Shown: positions 34,717-45,475 of the stretch, piece after piece
Position numbering within the stretch: the first letter of the stretch is position 1
Layout: each line of letters starts with the position of its first letter
Assembly (NCBI GenBank): GCA_035235625.1
Contig: CP141144.1
Location: 44,266,014-44,330,013 of the forward strand
Origin: Saururus chinensis
Taxonomy: Eukaryota > Streptophyta > Magnoliopsida > Piperales > Saururaceae
Length of the DNA: 64,000 bases
Direction of reading: 5' to 3'
Position numbers and translations under genes: made by a program
Notes under the pieces: model-generated
The model's input: the letters and a program-made list of their open reading frames with translations, nothing else
What the model was told of the DNA's origin: nothing
The model's database searches: none

Positions 34717-36596
34717 TGACAATTGAGACAATTGGGCCATATTTTATGTTTTAAATAAAAAACAAGCCCAACAACCTATACTTGTATATCCAATTAATTT
34801 TAACTTCCTTATGAAAAAGAGAAGTTTGTAACTGATGCAAACTGATTGCATCAGCATACACAGATCAATTTATATGGTTGCAATACAAATGCCCAAAAAA
34901 CCACAATATATTTTGGATTATATTCAATTAGAACAAGTAATTGGATGACAATACAACATAAAATTGGGCCCTGTGCTTGTGCACAAGTTCCTGATCCTGT
35001 TAGGGAATTTGTTCCCCTATGTTGACAAGAAACAAATGGCCAACTTAAAAACTGTAAGTCTGAAATATGTCCACTGATACAGCTTGAATTGAACGGTTAG
35101 GTACAGTTGTTTACTTGGTTTAACACTGGTAAGAGTAAGGCTGGAGGAAAAAAGTTGAGATTTTGAATAATTTACGTCCAAAGGATTTACTATAATGAAA
35201 TGATTTCACTTCTGCAAACAAAAGCTTCAATTCCAAGACGTTGAAATAAAGCTAGCAATGACTATGAGAACAAAAGAAAAGGTTAGAATGGAAGTATTGA
35301 ACAATATTTGCTTTGTCATGTACAAGTAGGTTGCTCCCCAGTTTATCACTCAGCAATGACGGGAAGGTCCATGTTAAAAGGTTTCATAGCCTTTCTATCA
35401 TTTCCAGTTTTTGAATCGAAAGGATTGGGTGGCATTGAAACCATATCACCATTTCCTTCTAACATATGGATTACACTCTTCATGGATGGCCGATCCACTG
35501 GGTACCATTGAATACACCACAATGCCACAACTGTCAGTTTCTTTGCTATCACAACATCTTCATCATCTGTGACTTCCAACCCCAATTCTCCTCCTTGACC
35601 TAAACGATCATAGGCCCACTCTGGAAAATAAAGTTGATTAGTGTTCTCAACATCTGGGTCACTGTTCTTCCTGCCTCCAACCATCTCCAACAGCAACATA
35701 CCAAAGCCATAAATATCAGATTTATAAGAAATATTTCCAAAGTTCCTTGAGAATACCTCAGGTGCCATATACCCCATTGTCCCTCTAGCAGCAGTCATGG
35801 ACACAACACTTTGCCCTTTGGCACATAACTTGGCCAGCCCAAAATCAGATATTTTAGGATTGATATTATGATCCAGCAAAACATTTTGGGGCTTTATTTC
35901 AAAATGAAGAATTTGGCGGTCACAACCTTGGTGAAGGTAATCAAGTCCTTTAGCTATGCCAATGCCTATTTCCTCAAGTTTTTTCCAACCAAGGGAAGTG
36001 TTGTTGGTTCTTCTAGAGAAGATGAACTTGTCCAATGACTCATTAGGCATAAACTCATAAATGAGTGATCGTTTGAATTTCTCGGCGCAAAATCCTAAAA
36101 GGCGCACCACATTGACATGATGAATCCTGCCCATGGCACCCACTTCATTGGTGAATTCATCTCTATCCTCCCCAATGTGTTGAAGAATCTTTACTGCAAC
36201 AAAAATTCCATTAGGCAGCTTTCCCTTGAACACAGTACCATAACCGCCCTCACCCACCTTGTCTTTGAAATTGTTGGTCATCCTTTTAATTTTTGCATAA
36301 GAATATCTTGTTGGCCTAAGAGCTTTATAGTTCTCCAAAAACTGCTCTAACATGCGTTGATCTTCTTCAAGCAACTTTCTCTCTTTGAACCTCTTGTAAG
36401 CCTTAAAGGCTACAATAACAGCCAAAAGAATGCCAAATAACCCAATGGCTATGCCTGTTGATACCAAATGTAAGTGATCAAGCATAATAAGTTTGATCGA
36501 TGCTACTTGCTATAATAAACACTTAAAAAGAATTTTAGCATAGGAAGACATTTTTGTTTTAATGAAAAATCAAGATACGAGGCATTGCCTATAATC
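34717..36596 (-). repeat. Tandem duplication, distal copy of the kinase-exon unit
   Basis: The unit runs from tgacaattgagacaattggg to ggcattgcctataatc. It contains the 3' flank, the whole transmembrane-kinase exon and about 90 bases of the preceding intron. The next copy is 36606-38533 in the same orientation. Only small indels and scattered substitutions separate them. Confidence 0.88.
35346..36505 (-). CDS. Lr10-like receptor kinase: transmembrane and kinase exon, distal copy (open)
   Basis: An acceptor gcaag at 36506 opens a phase-1 exon, [11 protein letters not shown]..., that ends with TGA at 35346-35348. In order: membrane segment [17 protein letters not shown], juxtamembrane [17 protein letters not shown], glycine loop GEGGYGTV, the VAIK-type lysine in FVAVKILQ, catalytic loop HFEIKPQN, DFG in SDFGLAKLC, activation segment with ARGTMGYMAPE, and a typical C-lobe. 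The frame is intact for 379 residues from the internal Met. The catalytic-loop Asp is Glu (GAA at 35898-35900), while the neighbouring copy keeps Asp. HFD instead of HRD marks a non-RD kinase, common in LRK10L proteins. There is no extracellular exon of its own between it and the proximal copy. Confidence 0.85.
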
Positions 36597-36605
36597 AAGA
36601 TACGC

Positions 36606-38533
36606 TGACAATTGAGACAATTGGGTCATATTTTATTTTATGTTTTAATTCAAAAACAAGCCCAACAGCCCATACTTGTGTATCCAATTAATTTCAACTT
36701 CCTTATGAAAAAAAATAAATAGTATTTAACTAATGCAAACTGATTACATCAACATACACAGATCAATTTATATGGCTGTAATACAAATGAACAAAAAACT
36801 ACAACATATTCTTGATTGTATTCAATCAGAACAAGTAATTGGAAGACAGTACAACATAAAATTGGGCCCTGTGCTAGTGCACAAGTTCCTGATCCTGTTA
36901 GGGAATTCGTTCCCCTATGTTGGCAAGAAACAAATGGCCACTTAAAAATTGGAAGTCTGAAATATGTCCACTGATACAGCTTGAATTGAACGGTTAGGTA
37001 CAGTTGTTTACCTGGTTCAACACTGGTCAACACTGGGTAAGAGCAAGGCTGGAGGGAAAAAGTTGAGATTTTGAATAATTTACGTCCAAAGGATTTACTT
37101 TAATGAAATGATTTCACTTATGTAAACAAAAGCTTCAATTGCAAGATGTTGAAATAAAGCTAGCAACAACTATGAGAACAAAAGAAAAGCTTAGAATGGA
37201 AGTATTGAACAATGTACGCTTTGTCATGTACAAGTAGGTTGCTCCCCAGTTTATCGCTCAACAATGACGGGAAGTTCCATGTTAAAAGGTTTCATTGCCT
37301 TTCTATCATTTCCGGTTTTTGAATTGAAAGGATTGGGTGGCATTGAAACCATATCACCATTTCCTTCTAACATATGGATTACACTCTTCATGGATGGCCG
37401 ATCCACTGGGTACCATTGAATACACCACAATGCCGCAACTGTCAGTTTCTTTGCTATCACAACATCTTCATCATCTGTGACTTCCAACCCCAATTCTCCT
37501 CCTTAACCTAAACGATCATAGGCCCACTCTGGAAAATAAAGTTGATTAGTGTTCTCAACATCTGGGTCACTGTTCTTCCTGCCTCCAACCATCTCCAACA
37601 GCAACATACCAAAGCTATAAATATTAGATTTATAAGAAACATTTCCAAAGTTCCTTGAGAATACCTCAGGTGCCATATACCCCATTGTCCCTCTAGCAGC
37701 AGTCATGGACACAAAAGTTGCCCTTTGGCACATAACTTGGCCAGCCCAAAATCAGATATTTTGGGATTGAAATTGTGATCCAGCAAAACGTTTTGGGGCT
37801 TTATATCAAAATGAAGAATTTGGCGGTCACAACCTTGGTGAAGGTAATCAAGTCCTTTAGCTATGCCAATGCCTATTTCCTCAAGTTTTTTCCAACCAAG
37901 GGAAGTGTCGTTGGTTCTTCTTGAGAAGATGCACTTGTCCAATGACTCATTAGGCATAAACTCATAAATGAGTGCTCGCTTGAATCTCTCGGCGCAAAAT
38001 CCTAAAAGGCGCACCATATTGACATGATGGATCCTGCCCATGGCACCCACTTTATTGGTGAATTTATCTCTATCCTCTCCAATGTGTTGAAGAACCTTTA
38101 CTGCAACAAAAATTCCATTAGGCAGCTTTCCCTTGAACACAGTACCATAACCGCCCTCACCCACCTTGTCTCTGAAATTGTTGGTCATCCTTTTAATTTT
38201 TGCATAAAAATATCTTGTTGGCCTAAGAGCTTTATAGTTCTCCAAAAACTGCTCTACCATGCGTTGATCTTCTTCGAGCAACTTTCTCTCTTTGAACGTC
38301 TTGTAAGCCTTCAAGGCTACAATAACAGCCAGAAGAATGCCAAATAGCCCAATGGCTATCCCTGTTGATACCAAATGTAAGTGATCAAGCATAATAAGTT
38401 TGATGGATGCTACTTGCTATAATAAACACTTAAAAGAATTTTAAATGCCAATTCTTCGGGATCATGGTAGATTAGCATAGGAAGACATTTTTGTTTTAAC
38501 GAGAAATCAAGATATGGGGCATTACCTATAATC
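36606..38533 (-). repeat. Tandem duplication, proximal copy of the kinase-exon unit
   Basis: It is colinear with 34717-36596, and the junction lies at 36597-36605. It has about 40 extra bases in the intronic part (38440-38475) absent from the distal copy. Because the unit excludes the extracellular exon, the duplication is within one gene. Confidence 0.88.
37251..38412 (-). pseudogene. Lr10-like receptor kinase: kinase exon, proximal copy (broken)
   Basis: The same exon as at 35346-36505 directly follows the extracellular exon (acceptor gcaag at 38413). Residues through [12 protein letters not shown] are open and keep HFDIKP. A one-base deletion near 37715 (acacaaaagttg against acacaacacttt in the distal copy) then shifts the frame just before the activation segment. 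A TAA at 37503-37505 sits where the distal copy has CAA (Gln). Transcripts using this exon would encode a truncated kinase lacking the activation segment and C-lobe. Confidence 0.85.
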
Positions 38534-38682
38534 CAGAGCTTCTTCTTCTTCTTCTTCTTCCCTCTCGGTACATATAATAGTTTATAACCAACTGGAGAAG
38601 AGCAGGTTACAAGGAGATATTGCTTAAAAATGGTAAGCTACACGTAGGGGAACACAATTACTTTGTGACATTAAGCCATTAC

Positions 38683-39370
38683 CTTGGGGATACAAGCATC
38701 CCACCTGACCAGTGGTTCTGTTCTCCAAGGTGCATTTCCCCCCTCCATATTCACAATCTCTGCACGCCGGTATTGGGTTCCATTTCAAGTCCAGACCATC
38801 AGTGCTCCAGAATGACCAAAATGGATATTCAATAGTCTTCACTCTTGTGCAAGAAACCGGCAGATCATCCACGTTCTTATCAGAATCTATGTCGCATATG
38901 GAATATCCGGAACCACTCATGAAGGGGATAGAAGGGCAGAGAGAATAGACCGCACGATTGACTACCATGGAGCAATTGAAGAATATGGAGTTCCAAGAGG
39001 AGATTACATTGTATTGGAAAGGAGAGGCTGTCAGATTAAGATTGAAGATCAGGCCATCCATGCAGTTGTTACTGGGGAAGACTTTAAGGCTCCCATTCTT
39101 GTAATTTATGTCCCTCACAAAGACTTCTGTCACATCTGGTGGTAGATGAAGCCTAGTTTGCTTGCCCTTGCAGGAGACCTTAAATCCTGAAATTCCACAG
39201 CTGGAACTCTGCTCACCTTTGTTCAGCCAGAATGGAAACCGGATTTCAGGGCCATCAGTAGAGCACTTGGTAGGCATACAATCATTTGCATCCGGTTGAG
39301 CTGCAGACACAAAGAGGGCTGCAACTGCAAGGAAGAGGAAGAAGAAGCATGTGGGCTTAAGGCTTACCAT
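38683..39370 (-). CDS. Lr10-like receptor kinase: signal peptide and extracellular exon
   Basis: ATG at 39368-39370 opens a hydrophobic signal peptide (CFFFLFLAVAALFVSAA). It is followed by a galacturonan-binding GUB_WAK_bind domain (CSTDGPEIRFPFWL, CGISGFKVSC) and a WAK-associated C-terminal Cys-rich segment (ACRDCEYGGGKC). Several N-glycosylation sequons are present. The exon ends CAAG/gtaatg in phase 1, which matches the phase-1 acceptor of both kinase exons. The encoded ectodomain would face the cell wall and is thought to sense wall or pathogen ligands. The exon is intact. Reading past the donor gives only a short tail (GLMSQSNCVPLRVAYHF). Confidence 0.85.
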
Positions 39371-39742
39371 ATCTTGTTTTGCCGTCTATGGACAAGGAAC
39401 TCTGTGGGATCTTCATCTACTTGAGGCTAATCAGCTGAGGCATGGACGGAAAGAATTGTCATATATTGCTTTGAACCATTCTTCGTCTGTTTCCTTCTTG
39501 AACAGACTTCTTTTAGCCGTCCAATTATGTCTGAGTCAACAGACAGCTAGGTGGGCAGAGTGGAGTAATGGAATTGACTTGGTTTAAAGACTGATAACGA
39601 CTGAACAAGTAACAAATTTTTTTTGACTTTCTAGGTAAGCTTAAGATAATGGGCTTGATAGAAGAAAACTAAACATCAAATTGCTCTGGGCATCTCTTTC
39701 TCAGCCTTGCCCGTCTTCCTGCAATCTTACCCCCCCTCAGCC
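39371..39742. promoter_or_regulatory. Shared upstream region of two divergent receptor kinase genes
   Basis: Only 372 bases separate the start codons of the minus-strand gene (39370) and the plus-strand gene (39743). Both promoters and both 5' leaders must lie here. No strong TATA box is obvious. The head-to-head arrangement of related LRK10L genes suggests an inverted duplication. Confidence 0.55.
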
Positions 39743-40504
39743 ATGAAAACACTTCCAGTGGTCCTTTTGACCCTTCTGTCTTTCTTACTATTCCTTAGTT
39801 TCAATGCTGAGGGAGCTGATTGTAGGTCATCATCTTGTGGAAATCTTCAAAACATCAGCTACCCATTTCGTCTCAAAGGGGATCCTTCCCACTGTGGGGA
39901 TCCCCAGTATGAGCTGCAGTGCCAGCGTAATCAAACTGTATTGGATCTCTATTCATACCAGTTTTATGTAGAAGAGATTTTGTATGCCACCCAAAGGATC
40001 AGAATCACAGACCCATCTCTGAGAAAAGAATTTGTGCTGCTTCTCCTCACATCTCCTTACCGGATTTGCCATTCCAGGGTTTCTCAGTTGATTTTAAAGA
40101 TCTGTAGACGCGGCCGAATTATGTGCAGAGAATTCAGTTTTTGAACTGCCCAGATCCAATTTATAATTCCCAGTACAAGAATGCCACTTTTTGCTCAAAT
40201 ACAACTTCATCGTCATCTTCTTTTTCTTCTTCTCCTTCTTTCCTTTATATGGTGACTAATCTTCCTGTGAACAAGCTTCCCGACTTCTGCACCATTGTGG
40301 CAAAGGTTCCTGTAGAGGGACCGCCAGGAACATGGCGGAATTCAATGAATTTGACTGAGATTGAGCAAATCTTGAAAACGGGCTTCTATCTCTCTTGGAA
40401 GGAGCATCTCCTCTGCCGTGACTGCATTTCTAGGAGGGCTCGCTGCATTGTGGATTATGAGAATAAGGTGGCTTGCTATACGTCTGATGAACAATCCTCC
40501 AGAG
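39743..40504 (+). pseudogene. Exon 1 of the plus-strand kinase gene: ectodomain with frameshift
   Basis: MKTLPVVLLTLLSFLLFLSF forms a signal peptide. The start of a GUB_WAK_bind domain follows (CGNLQNISYPFRLKG, CGDPQYELQC, RIRITDPSL). After about 40020 the frame is lost. The homologous reading resumes in another frame with a TAG near 40103 and then YVQRIQFLNCPDPIYN. The end is the WAK-associated segment LLCRDCISRRARC. The exon ends AGAG/gtatgc, and the CACTA element begins only 20 bases into the intron. Confidence 0.8.
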
Positions 40505-40545
40505 GTATGCTGCATCTACTGTACACTACAACAAACAATAAATGA

Positions 40546-41062
40546 GAGTATTAGCGACGCTTTCGCTAATACTCTAACAAGTGTCGCTAAAGGGTATTTG
40601 TGACGCTTACAGTGCGTCACCATAAGTGTCGCAAATAATCGGGTCGCTAATAGTAAGTTGCGACAAAAAAATGAAAGTGTCACTAATCGTACCTTTAGCG
40701 ACGGTTTCTAATCGTCGTTAATAAATAGTCGCTAATAATAAGCGACGGTTTTAATTCTGTCGCTAATAATAAACACTAGCGACTATTTTGTTTGCGTCAC
40801 TAAAAATAAGTATTAGCGACGGCTTTGTACTATCGCGAATTAATAAGTATTAGCAACGGTTTAGTTATCGTCGCTAATAATACATACATTAGCGATTTTT
40901 TTTATTAAGATATATATTAGCGTCGCTCGTACAAAGCGTCGCTAATAATCATATTAGGGACGCTTTGTAAGCGTCACTATTTAAAATCAACTACTAGCGA
41001 CATTTTGTAAGTGTCGCTAATACGATTATTAGTGGCACTTACAAAGCGTCGCTAATGAACGA
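40546..41062. repeat. Left subterminal repeat array of the CACTA element
   Basis: Roughly twenty copies of agcgacg(c/g)ttt and aaagcgtcgctaa alternate over 500 bases. Adjacent inverted copies form hairpins, for example the pair around ttagcgacgctttcgctaat at the very start. The sequence following it (41062-41190) is also present at about 6880-7030. Confidence 0.85.
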
Positions 41063-41204
41063 AAAATTCAAAAAAAATAAGATGGTACGCTAAATGGAAA
41101 TGAAAATTACATTTATAATTTCTTATTATATCAATATAATCATATGTCAATTACAATTTAAAATCTCTTCTTACAATAAAATTTGAGTTCTTTAAAGATT
41201 AACT

Positions 41205-41462
41205 ATGTTAGCTCAATATCAAAATCTTCACTGCCTCTCCTATGAAGCATGTATACATCAATACGTTCCTCAATGTGTAGGACTGTGATACATATCTCAC
41301 CACAAGATGGAATAGCAAGTGGGTAGTAGGCTCGTAGCTAAGCTCCGGGACCTCCTCAAGACGAATCTCAGTGAACATTGAAGGGGCACCAACTGTTCCA
41401 ATCAATTCCATGTCATCGGGATAACAACATGATACCAATCCACAAGTCTCTGTCAACCCTGT
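41205..41462 (-). pseudogene. Captured fragment of a long-chain acyl-CoA synthetase gene
   Basis: After an acceptor aaacag the minus strand reads GLTETCGLVSCCYPDDMELI, GTVGAPSMFTEIRLEEVPEL and SYEP. This is the AMP-binding enzyme block (GLTET) and the following GTVG.P....IRL..VPE segment of plant LACS proteins, which activate fatty acids with CoA. Just after this the frame shifts: IPSCGEIC, the expected continuation, appears in another frame. One exon-sized piece remains, so it is not functional. It lies inside the CACTA element near its left array. Confidence 0.7.
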
Positions 41463-42049
41463 TTATTCAAACAATATCAGATGAAATAGGTTACTACAAA
41501 AAGTATGATTTCCTACATATATTCATTAACATTGCAATCATCAAACTTCAAGCAATTTGGTTCCACTTAACCATAGCCTTGAACAACAAAACTGCAGCTC
41601 GTAACCCTCAAAAACTCCTCTATCTCCGTGCTCAGGACCTTCTCCATCATTAGCCGTGGACTACATACAAAACAATAACTAAGAAACCAGGATAAAAAGT
41701 AAAAAAAAAAAACAGAAGGCACCATCTTCCAAAACTTCACAAATGATAAGAAACAAATCTTTACCAGATAAAGTGACTGCTTATGAATACGTTGTAAAGC
41801 ATGAGTCCAATGCCTTAGTATTTCTACTATATCGACAGTAGGGTGAACTCGTCCACTCTGTGTTGAATCTAATAACTATAGAATAATAATATCAAACAGC
41901 ATCGTTTAATTGCACCAAAAACATGGCTGCTCAAAAAGAGAAATATCATGAAAAACTTAAAAAGTCAATTACATGACGTGCAATACAAAAGCTCCATCAT
42001 GCCCACATAAAGCTTGAGATATGTTACTTATTGTGCTAAAATGCTTAAT

Positions 42050-43222
42050 TTGCGGGAAACAGGAGTAGATTTATAACAAAAGCTTTCAACTTGTCTGAAG
42101 AATCTGGAATAGCAGCAGTCAGGATCTTCATAACTTTAATACTTATCTGGTTAGCCATGAATGCAAAGAAAATTTAGTTTCTGAATACAATTTATGAAGA
42201 TACATTCATATATAAAAAACAATTACATCAATGAGCCTTGATAGCACAACATAGTCAAGCTCTTCTCTGTATACATCCATCAACAAAAGCAGATAGGATA
42301 GTGGTTGCTCACAAGCTTCACAGAGAGCATAAGAGTCGTCAAGAATCCCTAAAAATGAAGGAAGTCAAATGAAATACATAATTAGATCAGAATAAAACTA
42401 AATAGAAGAAACTGAGAGTAATCAAGATCACTTACCAAACCTATCTGCTGTGGCTAAAGAATTTTTTTTGATTGCAGCCCTTAGTCTACCTGCAAGCATC
42501 TCATCATATTTTACCCTGTAAAAACCAGTCTGGTCCAAATTAACTTTCACCCACAACTCTTCATCATCAGTGCTTTTTCCTTCAAGCATTATACTTCCAT
42601 CCAATGATTGGAAAAGGTCAGATATGTCCACATTTCCAGTCTTACTTTCCAGTAAGAAATTCTTGTTTTTCTTGTTCAACCCAAAAAATAAAGTTAATGG
42701 AACAATCTACTGGCCATCCCCGACAGAACCACTTCCAAAAAATTGTGACTGCAGAGCAGAGACAGATTCTCAAATTTACATGTTGGTAGATTCAGTATTC
42801 TTAAAAATGAAGAATAGACAGTAATCACACATAAAGTAAAATATTCTAAGTATAATGGACCTGCTCAAATTCCAAGATATGATCCTTAAGTTTTACACTG
42901 ACAAGGGGGTATCCCTGTTGCTTGGTCCAAGTTGAATTCCTCATCACAGATACATATGCTGCCTGCAGAACAACTACAAACTAATGATCAGCTGAAACTA
43001 CAAGTGAGAAAGTCTCAATACTCAGTAAGATTTCATTCAAGAACCTTTCTTGTATCCGCAGGAAGCAGTGGGGTGTTTCTATCATCCAGGAAAATGTGAA
43101 AGCGGCTCAGGGCCTCCTTGAGTGTGACATTGTGGCCAAATAATGCCAAGGCCGTTAGAAGCTCTCCCCTCAATAATGCATTTAAATGGCTTTCACCAGT
43201 TACACGATCCCAGCCTAGCTTA
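42050..43222 (-). pseudogene. Captured and rearranged M1 aminopeptidase (APM1-like) gene fragment
   Basis: Five exon-like blocks with GT-AG borders occur on the minus strand. They are 43222-43045 (KLGWDRVTGESHLNALLRGE...LPADTRK), 42962-42861 (AAYVSVM then TWTKQQGYPLVSVKLKD), 42748-42436 (NFLLESK, VNLDQTGFYRVKYDEMLAGR), 42348-42227 (ILDDSYALCEA, ELDYVVLSRLID) and 42146 to about 42055 (ISIKVMKILTAAIPDSSD). All match plant puromycin-sensitive aminopeptidases. The order is wrong: the KLGWD block, normally last, comes first and is joined through AAYVSVM to the earlier TWTKQQGYP segment. A TAG at 42707-42709 replaces a Trp codon. The zinc-binding catalytic domain is absent. Confidence 0.8.
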
Positions 43223-43556
43223 CTGGCATAAGAATAAAAAACGAAAATGCAACAGTTATGCAACGGTGATCAGCATACCACATTCAAAACCCTATTACAA
43301 CTGAAAAGGCATTCTTATAACCAGCCTGGTTACCGCTCCCACCTACTTCGGCCAATCCAGACTGCTGGCATGAAGAAACACAGTCCAAATAGAGAAAAAA
43401 AGAGCACATGGAACCACTTACTAGAGATTCACAGTCCAGCTCCCAGTTTAGACTTAAAATTCTTGCAACTAAGAAAATTAATACGGAACTCCAGTATTAA
43501 TTGTGCCAGTTTGAACATTGAAGTTCATTTTAATAGATCAAATCAATTATACCAAA

Positions 43557-44235
43557 TCACGGGTATTGTTCGAATTTTATGATCATCTGAATGTACCGAG
43601 GCACGATCACCAGGTCGATCAGACAATAAATCTGGGTTGGACTGAGAACTCTGATCCATGGCTGCAAGCAAAGCTGATCCAGAAATACGATTCCGGCGCC
43701 AGAGGTGAATGCTGCTATGGAAGAAGAGAGGGGGCAGGAATAGGAGAGGGGCGAAAGGGGGGGTAGGCAAAGGAGATGACACCGGAATCCAGCTGCGGAG
43801 CCCGATCCGGCACCCCGCAGCCGGATTCCGGCGCCAGGTATGCACAGGAAGTGGAACGAGGGTGGGGGGAGAAACAGGGGGCGGTCTTCGCCTTCGGACG
43901 GACTGACCCTAGGGCGGCGGCTGCAAAGAGGCGGACGGGCCAGAGACGGCAGCTTCGTAGAGGTGGACGGACCAGAGACGGCGGCGTAGGCAGATTCGAA
44001 GCCGGAGGGCGAGACCGTGGCGGAGCATGAAGGGTGAGGCCACGGCGGAGGAGAGGGTGGTTGTTGGAGGCCAATATGACATCGGCGACGGTGAGGAACT
44101 GGTGGACGCCGTCCAGGATACGGTCGGCATCTGAGGCGAGGAGTAGGAACATGCGAGATCCGGTCGGCGTATGAGAGAGAGAGTGAGGAAGACGGGTTAA
44201 TAAGCGCGGAAATTTTCGCGCGCAGGGGGGATTTC
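43557..44235 (-). other. GC-rich exon-like block inside the CACTA element, unidentified
   Basis: This 680-base stretch is far more GC-rich than the rest of the element, with overlapping open frames on both strands. On the minus strand one frame contains MFLLLASDADRILDGVHQFL followed by TVADVILASNN, which looks more like protein than the others. Another contains MDQSSQSNPDLLSDRPGD. Neither is recognised. It may be a captured first exon with its CpG-rich promoter. Confidence 0.4.
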
Positions 44236-44269
44236 GCGTTCGCGTGAAATTTTTGTGCGCGGTCGATTT

Positions 44270-44595
44270 TTTTTGTGACGCTCCACCTGCAGCGTCGCAA
44301 AAGTTTATTTGCGATGCTTCTTATGAAGCGTCGCTATAACGTGAGGGGGAGAAGCTATAGAGGGAGAGTGCTATTAGCGACGCTCCTTTAAAAAATATGG
44401 CTGTTAGCGACGCTCCTCGCTCCTTTTGGAGCGTCGCTAATAGCCATAATTTTTTTAAAAAAAACTAAAACTATTCGCAATGCTCACGTTGAGCGTCGCT
44501 AATTGTATGTGTTATTGCGACACATATACTTAATCGTCGCAATTACTTCATGTTATTAGCGACACTCCGAGATGTGTGTCGCTAATAGTTTAAAT
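44270..44595. repeat. Internal agcgacgct repeat array of the CACTA element
   Basis: The array has repeated gcgacgctc and gagcgtcgctaa words, with hairpin pairs such as agcgacgctcctcgctcc facing ggagcgtcgct. It differs from the outer arrays in having gctcc rather than gcttt cores. It may mark the end of a second, nested CACTA copy, but no cactaca terminus was seen beside it. Confidence 0.6.
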
Positions 44596-44599
44596 TTAG

Positions 44600-45475
44600 T
44601 TATAAAAAAATTTCTCGTCTCTCCTCTTCCTCTCTTCTCTCTCCCTCACCCCTCTCTTCCTCTCACTCTCTCTCCCCTCTCCTCCCTCCCTCTCCTATCT
44701 CTCCCTCCTCTCTCCTCACTCTCTCTCTTCTCTCTCTCTTCACTCACTCTCTTCTCTCCCTCTTCCCTCTCTCTAATTAATATTCAAAACTATAATATTT
44801 AATACAAAATTTTAATATTATTTTTAAAATAGAATATTTAATAAAAAAATATTAAAAAATTTAAATTAAATTCCTCCCTCTCTCTTATCTCATTCTCTCT
44901 CTCTCTTCTCTCTCTCTCTCTCTCTCCCCCTTTTCTTCTCTTCTCCCTCTTATCTTCTCTCTCTCCTCTCTCTCTCTTCTCTCTCCCCTCACTCTCTCTC
45001 TTCTCTCTCTTCCCTCTCTCTAATTAATATTAAAAAAATATAATATTTAATAAAAAAATATTAAAAATTTAAAATTAAATTCCTCCCTCTCTCTGTACTT
45101 TCTCTCTCTTATCTTATTCTCTCTCTCCCTCCCTCTCCTACTCTCTCTCTCTTCTCTCTCCTCTCTTTCTCCTCCTCTCTCTCCCTTCTATTCTCTCTCT
45201 TCTCTTATCTCTCTCTCCTCTTCTCTCTCTCTCCTCTTCTCTCTCTCCTCTCACTCCTCACTCTCTCTCTTTCCTCTCTCTAATTAATATTAAAAAATAT
45301 AATATTTAATACAATATTTTAATATTATTTTTAAAATATAATATTTAATAAAAAAATATTAAAAATTTTAAATTAAATTCCTCCTTCTCTCTTATCTCAC
45401 TCTCTCTCTTCCTCTCTCTCTCTCTCTTCTCTCTCTCCTCACTATCTCTCTTTCTCTTCTCTCTCCCTCTCTCTA
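44600..45475 (+). repeat. CT-rich minisatellite with interspersed AT blocks
   Basis: Long tcttctctctccctc tracts alternate with AT-rich blocks (ctaattaatattaaaaaatataatatttaata, ending aaattaaattcctccc) at about 44773-44875, 45018-45085 and 45279-45380. The tract and AT block form a higher-order unit of about 240-260 bases, present about three times. The plus-strand open frame at 44572-44802 is a low-complexity artefact. Confidence 0.75.

Noticed and set aside
43557..44300. 247-codon Pro/Ser/Arg-rich minus-strand frame and several overlapping frames
   Set aside because: High GC content produces long open frames on both strands; none shows a known domain, so they are not called as genes.
44572..44802. 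Leu/Ser/Pro repeat protein frame
   Set aside because: It is translation of the CT-rich minisatellite.
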